Under the pieces are notes generated by a model, which worked only from the letters and a program-made list of their open reading frames with translations, made no database searches and was not told the origin of the DNA. A program made the position numbers and the translations under genes. This document shows, piece after piece, positions 57,853-64,000 of a stretch of 64,000 nt of DNA; position 1 is the stretch's first letter; each line of letters starts with the position of its first letter. This DNA is from G963923945 sp965199175 (GTDB lineage: Bacteria > Pseudomonadota > Alphaproteobacteria > G963923945), in the NCBI GenBank assembly GCA_965199175.1, contig OZ240684.1, positions 620,001-684,000 of the forward strand, written 5' to 3'.

Positions 57853-60513
57853 TCAATCATCTGCTGATTGATGGCCTTCACGCCAGGCCAGCAAAGCCGG
57901 TAATAATGTGAAGATACTCACCAGGACCATCGTCAGGGCAATGGTCATCAAAAGCCCCATACTGGCTGTCCCGCGATGCGGCGAGAGGGCCAGGCTGCCA
58001 AAAGATCCCATGGTGGTCAGAGCACTAAAAAGAATGGCTCGCGGTGTATTGGTCATGAGAGCAGACCGGATTGCATTGTGGCTGCGGCTGCGCAAGATCA
58101 TATAGAGGCCGTAAGCAACACCCAATGAGGCAATCAGAGGCAGGGCAATCATATTGGCAAAATTAAGCTGAATATCACTGAGGCCGGCAACAGCAGTGGT
58201 GAGGCTGGTGGCCATAAGCAAGGGAATAGCAGTCAGGATCGCCTCGCTGAACCGGCCCAGCACCACCAACAGCAGCAGACCGATTGCCACAACCGACAGA
58301 ACAGCGGCCATCTGAAAAGAGTGCAGAACCGTATTTCCGGCATGATAAATGAGGATTGGGGTTCCGGTGGCCTCAGGGAAAGCCGTATGAATGGTCTCAA
58401 CAAAATTGGTCAGGGCACCAGGATCACGCATATCTTCAACCGGGAAAACCTCAATTAAATGGCGGCCATCTTCGGTGATCAAACGTTGTCTGAGGTCTGG
58501 CGGCAGAGAGTCAAACGTCACCAGCTGGGCATCCAGGCTATCATTCAGGCGATTGATCTGGCTGGGCAAATTTCCCAATAAAACATTCTGCAATGCTGTG
58601 AGCTGTTCATCATCGGCCCTGAGATAAGGACGTAAAGATTCGACCAGCCGACTGAGAGAGGGATCCATCATATCGGGATCCTGGTCTTTTTGCCGGGCTT
58701 TTGCATTGTTGAGGAAAGAGGCTAAGGCGGCCTGGTTTTCAGCCGGTCTGGTTGATGAATTGGGGGATAAATCAAGGGCAGAACCAAGATAAACCGCGAT
58801 ATCATCAATGATCGCCAATTTAGCATCCTGATCAACCGGGACATAATCGGCCGGGCTACGTATCCGGCTCACCACCGGCAACGTGGCAAGATGTTCACGC
58901 ATCCTCTCAGCCTGGGTTTGCGAGTCAGCCAGCAACGCAATCCCGTATCCTGAATGATCCCCTGATTGCAGATCCCGAATGGTTATATAAGATTCGGTGG
59001 TGGGATCTTTGAGATTGAGAGGGTCATAGTCAAATCTGAATCGCTCAAAACCAAGACCAGCGGCCATGATGGTGATGAGTATGGCGACAAATACAATACG
59101 GCGACCACGCACCGGGGTCAGATAGAGGGCATAATGATGCCAGAGACGGTCACTCCATAGAGTGTTCTGTGTAGTGTCGGGTATTCTGGCTTGCCGGTTT
59201 TGAGGTGGCCAGAGCGTTAAGAGAGAGGGAAGGACGGTAAAATTAGCGATGAGTGCGATTGCCATTCCGGCAGCCGAGATTTGGCCAAGCTCTGATAAAC
59301 CAATATAATCGGTAGGAGCAAAGGAGAGAAAACCGATTGCTGCTGCTGTGGCGGCCAGGCTCAGGGCAGGCCCGACCCCTTGTGCCGCCTCAATCAGGGC
59401 GTGGCGATGATCAAGCCCCTGGGCTCTTTTCTCCCGGTAACGCAAGCAGTATTGAATGCTGAAATCAACCCCGATACCAATAAACAAAACAGCAAATGCC
59501 ACAGAAATGATATTCAGCTGTTTGATTGTGATGGCCGCATATCCTGCCGTCCAGATGAGACCAATAATCAGGCTGGTCAATGTCGCAATGATCAGACGCA
59601 CAGAGCGCAGGCCGGTTATGGTCAATAATGCCACCAGAAAAAGAGAGAGCATTCCCGAGACAGCCGCCCCTTTACGTACACTCAGGAGTTCATCCTGCTC
59701 AATGACCGGTGTCCCGGTCAGACGCAAACGCAGACCATGTTCCGGATCAATATTCAGTGTGGCCGCCACCGAGCGGATTGTATCCACAGCTTGTTGGGCC
59801 GGGGAGAGAGAAGAAAAATCCAGAGACGGCCGGACCAGGATAATGCGCCGGTTGTTGATCCGGGTATCCGATGCTGAAGAGGCATCTCCGGAGAGTAAAT
59901 CTTGCCATGAAATGGCTGTTGTCTGACCATTTCTCAGACCTTCTGCTCCGGCAGCAAGGCGATCAAAGGCCCCGGAAAAAGCCGAAAGAGTGGTCTCGTC
60001 CTGGGTGAGAGAATTGTCCAAAAGACCAAATAAGCCGCTCAGACTGGGGTTTTCGGCTAAGGCGGCAAGCAGAGGCTGGGCTTCTGCCAGTCGTATTGAT
60101 AGCTTGTCGAGTTCTTCAAGGCTGAGGAAAAGCAGACCATTGCGGCGAAAAAAATCATCGCTGGCAGGATCAAACACCGCACTGACGGTTGTCTCCATTG
60201 TCATCAGTTGTTGTGATAAGCGTTGTGCCGCATCACTGGTCAATTCTGGTGTTTCCCCATCAATGACAATCACAATATTGCCTTTGAGGGCCGGAAGAGC
60301 ATGGCGGAAGGCGGTATAACGCTGGCGGAATTCCAGATCCTCCGCCAACATATCCTCAGTTGAGGTATTGATGGATAGCGTATTCAGCGTATAGCCCAGA
60401 GAAAGGACAGTGAGAACCAACGCAATCAGGAGAACACAGAACGGATGACTGACCGCCTGTGATGTCAGGGCCGTCAACCAGCCCAGGCGCAAGGGGTGCG
60501 GCTTCTCAGACAT
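57853..60513 (-). CDS. hpnN: RND/MMPL transporter of the HpnN hopanoid type
   Basis: An 886-residue RND-superfamily membrane protein with two repeats, each with one leading helix, a large periplasmic loop and five helices (about 12 helices in all). The start of the first loop, INTSTEDMLAEDLEFRQRYT and FRHALPALKGNIVIVIDGET, resembles HpnN, the inner-membrane protein needed to move hopanoids to the outer membrane in Burkholderia and Rhodopseudomonas. Sterol-sensing-like helix clusters are at about 275-435 and 720-880, with GIGVDFSIQYCLRYREKRAQ in the first. No other hpn genes are present nearby, so the hopanoid link rests on sequence resemblance. It could also be a general MMPL lipid exporter. 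Confidence 0.78.
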   Translation of the reverse strand: MSEKPHPLRLGWLTALTSQAVSHPFCVLLIALVLTVLSLGYTLNTLSINTSTEDMLAEDLEFRQRYTAFRHALPALKGNIVIVIDGETPELTSDAAQRLSQQLMTMETTVSAVFDPASDDFFRRNGLLFLSLEELDKLSIRLAEAQPLLAALAENPSLSGLFGLLDNSLTQDETTLSAFSGAFDRLAAGAEGLRNGQTTAISWQDLLSGDASSASDTRINNRRIILVRPSLDFSSLSPAQQAVDTIRSVAATLNIDPEHGLRLRLTGTPVIEQDELLSVRKGAAVSGMLSLFLVALLTITGLRSVRLIIATLTSLIIGLIWTAGYAAITIKQLNIISVAFAVLFIGIGVDFSIQYCLRYREKRAQGLDHRHALIEAAQGVGPALSLAATAAAIGFLSFAPTDYIGLSELGQISAAGMAIALIANFTVLPSLLTLWPPQNRQARIPDTTQNTLWSDRLWHHYALYLTPVRGRRIVFVAILITIMAAGLGFERFRFDYDPLNLKDPTTESYITIRDLQSGDHSGYGIALLADSQTQAERMREHLATLPVVSRIRSPADYVPVDQDAKLAIIDDIAVYLGSALDLSPNSSTRPAENQAALASFLNNAKARQKDQDPDMMDPSLSRLVESLRPYLRADDEQLTALQNVLLGNLPSQINRLNDSLDAQLVTFDSLPPDLRQRLITEDGRHLIEVFPVEDMRDPGALTNFVETIHTAFPEATGTPILIYHAGNTVLHSFQMAAVLSVVAIGLLLLVVLGRFSEAILTAIPLLMATSLTTAVAGLSDIQLNFANMIALPLIASLGVAYGLYMILRSRSHNAIRSALMTNTPRAILFSALTTMGSFGSLALSPHRGTASMGLLMTIALTMVLVSIFTLLPALLAWREGHQSADD

Positions 60514-60524
60514 ACTCAGATCTA

Positions 60525-60558
60525 TATGGCGTGTGGAGCATTATGGCGTATGGAACAT
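60525..60558. repeat. 17-bp tandem pair
   Basis: TATGGCGTGTGGAGCAT (60525-60541) followed by TATGGCGTATGGAACAT (60542-60558), two mismatches; a run of ACATACAG units with about 10-bp period continues to 60583. Confidence 0.9.
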
Positions 60559-60613
60559 ACAGGACATACAGAACATACAGAATAGTATGGGAACATCTTT
60601 CTCATCAGGTTGT

Positions 60614-60643
60614 GCGGTGATATTTTCAGCGGTGATATTTTCA
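60614..60643. repeat. 15-bp perfect tandem pair
   Basis: GCGGTGATATTTTCA at 60614-60628 and identical at 60629-60643. Confidence 0.95.
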
Positions 60644-60839
60644 TATGGATGGGTCTGAAAACCGGGTGCCGGTTGATTGTAGTCCGGCGGTTATGGTTTT
60701 GATACGCTGTTTGTCTTTGTTTGTTTTTGATGGTCTTTGAAGGGCGTTTGATCATCCTGTGATATAGGGTATCCCTATGATTCTTATCGGTCGGTATGAT
60801 TCTTACGTTACCTGTATCACTCTATAGCCTGCATGGGTT

Positions 60840-61676
60840 ATGATCTGTATGACAACCAGTCAGCCAGAACTCTGTGAAAACCCCAACCAAAGAGGTCATC
60901 AGGCAGTCATGGGGACGTTTTTTTCAGGCTATCATTTCACAAAAAAAGGTAGAACGGCTCTTTTTTGGGGGGGGATTTCCGGATCTGTGATCCTGGCGGT
61001 TGGGTATTGGTTGTTTGCCCTCTTTGGTCATGATGCGCATTCTTACTTTCCTTTGTCCAGCGGCTGGTCCTGGTATTATCGTTTGGATGTGAATTCTGAC
61101 GATGGTCGTCACGTGGTTCTTAAGGATGCCGTGATCAATCTTGATCCGGTCATGGTGCAGGCCGGGCCTGCGGTTCCGCGCCAGACAGCCACCGGCAATC
61201 TGTATTTTTATGCTCAATCCGATGATGGGGTACAGAGGTTGGCGTATGAGCTGAAAGGTGAAACCGGCCTCATTGAGCCGCCGGTGCAATGGCTATTCAA
61301 ATTACCCGTTGACAGCGATCAGACATGGCAGATTCAAACCCAACCTTTTTTATTGATTGGCCGAACCCCACCTCTGATCGGCATGCGGCCAGAAGAAGAC
61401 GTGACCTTGACGATGCGGGCTGTGTCGACAAAAGAGCGGGTGCGTACCCCCGCTGGCTTTTACGAAAATTGTTTGCGTATTCACGGAACCGGCAGTTTTC
61501 TTTTTGTTGGCGATAGCCGGGTGCCGCCCATTCATGTGGGTGTCGAACAGACCGATTGGTATGCCCCAGGGGTTGGGTTGGTGAAATCGGTGCGTAGAGA
61601 ATCCTCAGATTCGTTGTCATTCGGCAGTGTTACAGTATCCCGTACTCTTGAAGGATTTACAAAGAATACGTTTTAG
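60840..61676 (+). CDS. membrane-anchored periplasmic protein of unknown function
   Basis: A 278-residue protein I do not recognise at family level. One hydrophobic segment (about 40-63, FWGGISGSVILAVGYWLFAL) places a short N-terminus inside and about 215 residues in the periplasm. The exported part begins YFPLSSGWSWYYRLDV and ends with DWYAPGVGLVKSVR after TPAGFYENCLRIHGTG. This 'xPLxxGWxWxY ... xxGxFxNCLxI ... WYAPGVGLVK' order is seen in many uncharacterised envelope beta-sandwich proteins. ATGs at 60840 and 60849 are both possible; neither has a strong ribosome binding site. Neighbours (hpnN-like divergent, response regulator downstream) give no firm role. Confidence 0.65.
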   Translation: MICMTTSQPELCENPNQRGHQAVMGTFFSGYHFTKKGRTALFWGGISGSVILAVGYWLFALFGHDAHSYFPLSSGWSWYYRLDVNSDDGRHVVLKDAVINLDPVMVQAGPAVPRQTATGNLYFYAQSDDGVQRLAYELKGETGLIEPPVQWLFKLPVDSDQTWQIQTQPFLLIGRTPPLIGMRPEEDVTLTMRAVSTKERVRTPAGFYENCLRIHGTGSFLFVGDSRVPPIHVGVEQTDWYAPGVGLVKSVRRESSDSLSFGSVTVSRTLEGFTKNTF

Positions 61677-62021
61677 ACGGTTTTTGGTTACTCCCTGATA
61701 TGATCAGGGGCGATCGAGGTGTCACGTCATAGAAAAACAGATAAAAGTAATTTAAGGTTGTTTTTTTTTGCCGTTTAGATTTTATTACTAAGTAACAGAT
61801 AAACAACATATTTTAGGTGTAAATCAAGTTTTATACGTAAATAAAATTTCTTAATAAAATTTTAAATATAAATAAAGTCTATTTTGAGGCAAATAGCATC
61901 TATTCCAAGGCAAAGTAGGTTTTTGGATACAGGTTTTTGGTAACCGACTCCATACACTGAAAGAGATGTTTTCTCTGCGTATGCAGGTTGTTGTGTAACA
62001 GCATCCCAGGACCGTTTCTCT
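61677..62021. other. AT-rich spacer before the receiver/pentapeptide gene
   Basis: A 345-bp spacer. About 61735-61880 is far richer in A and T than the rest of the window, with many A and T runs, suggesting a promoter or UP-like element or a curved segment. A 21-bp pair (61878-61919) and a 14-bp pair (61917-61944) follow. Minus-strand frames here look non-coding. Confidence 0.55.
61878..61944. repeat. 21-bp and 14-bp tandem pairs
   Basis: TCTATTTTGAGGCAAATAGC with one more base (61878-61898) is followed by the related TCTATTCCAAGGCAAAGTAG copy (61899-61919). Overlapping its end, AGGTTTTTGGATAC (61917-61930) is followed by AGGTTTTTGGTAAC (61931-61944). Confidence 0.85.
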
Positions 62022-63422
62022 ATGACAACTCTCAACCGAAACAGCACAACCTTGTTGTTGGTCACTGAACATGAGGATGGGCGTTCGCGCCTGTCCAGGC
62101 AATTATCGAATGCCGGATATGGCACTGTATTGTCATCACGGGTGTCGAATGCTGTTCCTAATATTCTGAGCAACCGGGATATGAATTTGGTCATTTTTGG
62201 TCCGGATCTCGTGGGCCGGGATGTGATTGCCCTGTTATCTCGTTTACGTTCTTCTGATTGGCCGGGAAACGAGGCAGTGCCGGTTATGTTGATGGTGAAT
62301 TCCAACCTCTCCCAATATTTGGTTGAGGCTATCCGGATGGGTGTGAACAGCTGTATTGTCAAGCCCTTCAAAAACGAGGATATGGTCTCCCGCATTGATC
62401 AGATTTGTCGTTCTCCCAATACTTTTATTGATTCTGCAGTCGCTGATTCTTTGGCCAAGCGCTTAGGCCCATTATCCCTGTCTTCACATGACCTGTCTTC
62501 GCATGACAAGAGCGATAACGCAGACAGTATGACCGCTGATTCCTCTGCACAGGGTGGTTCAGAAAAAAAATCTCTTCGCGCGAAAGTCATTCAACGTTCC
62601 GGGGAGAACACTCCATCCCTGATCGAAGTACCACCCCGAAAAGCCAACTCCGGTGGTCCGCGTCTTATAGCCGGTGAGAAGAAAAAAAACGGTCATAATT
62701 TCAGCGAAGGATGGTCGGCGGGGGCGGAGAGTCCAAAAAGCCCAGTTTTGGCCAGGGAAGGAAAAAATGCTTCCGGTAAAGCAGCACGCTTAACTGAGCC
62801 GGTCATTGCCAGACAGAACTCCGGTCATATCAATGGCCACCTCAATGGCCATCTTAATGGTCACCTCAGGACTAACGGACATGCCATCTTAAAAAAATCC
62901 GAAACCGAGGATTGTGAGGATATGGTTACCGATCATTCAGCATGGTTGGATAGCAACGGCCAAATAGGCAAACGGGCCTGCTTTGCTTATAAAAAACTCC
63001 ATGCGTTTGATTTTAAAAAAGCCAATTTAAGAAACGCTGATTTTCGCTATGCCGATCTCAGTCATGCTAATTTTGAAGATGCCATACTCGAATGGGCGGA
63101 TTTTCGCTATGCGAAGTTGACTTCTGCCAATCTTGATCATGCGGATGTCCGGGGGGCGCGGCTTCGTCATGCTGATTGTTCTTTTGCCTCACTGAAAGAA
63201 ACAATTCTCCGGGATGCGGATCTTTCGGGGTCTCTTTTCAAGTCTGCCCTCCTGGCTTCTACTGATCTGGCTGGCTGCAACCTCATGGAGGTCAATTTCA
63301 GAGGGGTTGATCTGGCCACGGTTCAGGGATTACTTCAGCATCAGTTTGACCGGACATTCTCTGATGGTTTAACTATTTGCCCGACCGGTATTTTATGGAT
63401 TGATCCGGATCGTGATCAATGA
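62022..63422 (+). CDS. pseudo-receiver domain fused to pentapeptide repeats
   Basis: A 466-residue protein. Residues 8-128 have a response-regulator receiver fold (TTLLLVTEHEDGRSRLSRQL, then AGYGTVLSS, VPVMLMVNS and SCIVKPFKNEDM) with the conserved K114, but the phosphoacceptor position at the end of strand 3 (NLVIFGPDLVG) is G60, so classical phosphorylation is unlikely. Residues 150-315 are a disordered linker with GHLNGHLNGHL repeats. About 326-431 is a run of roughly twenty pentapeptide repeats of the A(D/N)LxX type (FKKANLRNADFRYADLSHAN ...), forming a right-handed quadrilateral helix that often mimics DNA or scaffolds proteins. Function is unknown; regulation of DNA-binding or assembly by protein contact is a guess. 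Confidence 0.85.
   Translation: MTTLNRNSTTLLLVTEHEDGRSRLSRQLSNAGYGTVLSSRVSNAVPNILSNRDMNLVIFGPDLVGRDVIALLSRLRSSDWPGNEAVPVMLMVNSNLSQYLVEAIRMGVNSCIVKPFKNEDMVSRIDQICRSPNTFIDSAVADSLAKRLGPLSLSSHDLSSHDKSDNADSMTADSSAQGGSEKKSLRAKVIQRSGENTPSLIEVPPRKANSGGPRLIAGEKKKNGHNFSEGWSAGAESPKSPVLAREGKNASGKAARLTEPVIARQNSGHINGHLNGHLNGHLRTNGHAILKKSETEDCEDMVTDHSAWLDSNGQIGKRACFAYKKLHAFDFKKANLRNADFRYADLSHANFEDAILEWADFRYAKLTSANLDHADVRGARLRHADCSFASLKETILRDADLSGSLFKSALLASTDLAGCNLMEVNFRGVDLATVQGLLQHQFDRTFSDGLTICPTGILWIDPDRDQ
62823..62870. repeat. 12-bp in-frame repeats, four copies
   Basis: GGTCATATCAAT, GGCCACCTCAAT, GGCCATCTTAAT and GGTCACCTCAGG in succession encode GHIN-GHLN-GHLN-GHLR in the linker of the pseudo-receiver protein. 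Confidence 0.92.
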
Positions 63423-63474
63423 AATAGCGTCCGGGTGACTGGAGATTAAAATTCTGGCTATTCTCGCATGTATT

Positions 63475-63753
63475 GTGACCGTTATTCCCCGGGTCTCTTT
63501 TGGATGGTCGTATTGTTCAGAACCAAATGCCAGTCCGCCGCATTGTACGGAAACATGGGGAGGAGGATTTGAAGATGACTGGGCCTTCCAGTCATGCAAA
63601 AGGGATGTAAAAAACTACATAGAGAAACTTTCTGATTGGGTGAGTTGTAAACAAAATCAGCTAGAAGAGACCCGTAGAGAAGCTCAGAAAAGATCAGAAG
63701 AGGCAATCAGAAAATTCAACTGTAAAGCTGAAGGAAATGATTTTTGCTATTAG
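63475..63753 (+). CDS. small cysteine-rich exported protein, start uncertain
   Basis: A frame ending TAG-side at 63753 encodes a small protein with six cysteines (SYC, PHC, QSC, VSC, FNC, DFC), a tryptophan-rich segment (ETWGGGFEDDWAFQSC) and a charged helix (YIEKLSDWVSC, REAQKRSEEAIRKFNC). The only standard start in frame is GTG at 63475, which leaves a poor N-terminus. Reading 7-12 codons further upstream gives KILAILACIVTVIPRVSFG, a convincing signal peptide, but before the TGA at 63436-63438 only CTG and ATT codons are available as starts. So the protein is probably exported and begins at a rare start (CTG 63439 or 63454, or ATT 63445). Family is not recognised. Confidence 0.6.
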   Translation: MTVIPRVSFGWSYCSEPNASPPHCTETWGGGFEDDWAFQSCKRDVKNYIEKLSDWVSCKQNQLEETRREAQKRSEEAIRKFNCKAEGNDFCY

Positions 63754-63824
63754 ATTTCTACCTTCTTTGATTGATCTGATCCTGATCGACTGCATCAGAA
63801 CCCTTTTTTCCAGAATCTCTCCCA

Positions 63825-64000
63825 TCAAGGGTAGACGCAGAGTTGGTCTTTACCAGCCGCAATGAGCCTGTTTTCGGTGCTCTCGTAAAATTTGTTTCTG
63901 TCTACGCACAATCCGTCTTCTACGTCCAGATATTCAATAATCTCGCCGTTAAAATTGACTCTCATATCATACCAAAAGGCACCACCAACATCTTTGAAAT
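63825..64000 (-). CDS. C-terminal end of an unknown protein (partial)
   Basis: On the minus strand a frame is open from the window edge and stops with TGA at 63825-63827, 58 codons. The peptide reads FKDVGGAFWYDMRVNFNGEI, then IEYLDVEDGLCVDRNKFYES and TENRLIAAGKDQLCVYP. Composition looks like a real beta-rich protein with two cysteines; I do not recognise it. It is convergent with the small cysteine-rich gene, 71 bp apart. The start lies beyond the window. Confidence 0.5.
   Translation of the reverse strand, partial: FKDVGGAFWYDMRVNFNGEIIEYLDVEDGLCVDRNKFYESTENRLIAAGKDQLCVYP

Larger units (their letters stand above)
60514..60839. other. repeat-rich divergent spacer upstream of hpnN
   Basis: A 326-bp spacer. 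It holds a 17-bp pair (60525-60558), GACATACA/GAACATACAGAA triplets just after, a perfect 15-bp pair (60614-60643) and a 19-bp-period ATGATTCTTA pair near 60777-60805. No gene was seen; it should carry promoters for both flanking genes. Confidence 0.55.

Overview
The window reads as a stretch of an alphaproteobacterial chromosome, most likely Rhodospirillales or a close relative. This rests on recognised gene neighbourhoods: gmk-rsmA-pdxA-surA-lptD-lptG-lptF facing pepA-holC-ndk; purMN next to the DUF2066 / CDP-alcohol transferase / AI-2E / hda / rnd / aspS block; pyrB-pyrC-plsY-dprA-topA; sucCDAB-lpd; xerC-DUF484-priA-atpHAGDC; rppH / YibQ-like / ctpA / envC-like / gpmI; and a hopanoid-type HpnN transporter. 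Base composition looks close to half GC by eye. No rRNA, tRNA, insertion sequence, prophage or CRISPR array was recognised.

Layout. 1-8 kb: end of gmk, then a minus-strand operon for LPS export (lptF, lptG, lptD), outer-membrane protein folding (surA), pyridoxal phosphate (pdxA) and rRNA methylation (rsmA). 8-11.4 kb: pepA, holC, ndk and a tiny unlisted gene for an aa3 oxidase subunit IV. 11.6-16.5 kb: purMN, a secreted PQQ-type sugar dehydrogenase with a strong terminator, an SH3-domain exported protein and a cytochrome c. 16.7-23.7 kb: DUF2066 protein, phosphatidyltransferase, PerM-like permease, Hda, RNase D and AspRS. 23.8-31.1 kb: topA, dprA, plsY, a probably inactive PyrC homologue and pyrB. 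31.5-39.5 kb: one run of genes for succinyl-CoA synthetase and the 2-oxoglutarate dehydrogenase complex. 39.7-49.4 kb: xerC, DUF484, priA and the F1 part of ATP synthase. 49.4-56 kb: rppH, divergent polysaccharide deacetylase, CtpA protease, degenerate LytM activator and gpmI. 56.5-64 kb: an orphan TRAP binding protein, HpnN, and accessory genes including a pseudo-receiver/pentapeptide-repeat fusion, a small cysteine-rich exported protein and a partial gene.

The most unusual property is not a gene. Almost every spacer, and several disordered protein linkers, are made of short tandem duplications with periods of about 9-24 bp, from perfect copies to heavily diverged ones. Two cross stop codons (sucD, sucA), one supplies a ribosome binding site (sucB), one triplicates an SD-like motif (SH3 gene), and one larger case has a 73-bp period. 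Inside genes the repeat periods are multiples of three. I read this as a sustained local-duplication process that builds spacers and linkers in this lineage; that is inference and needs a computed comparison with relatives.

Most genes are housekeeping genes recognised from motifs; functions are by family, not by experiment. Several starts were moved from the longest frame to a better start codon, with reasons given.
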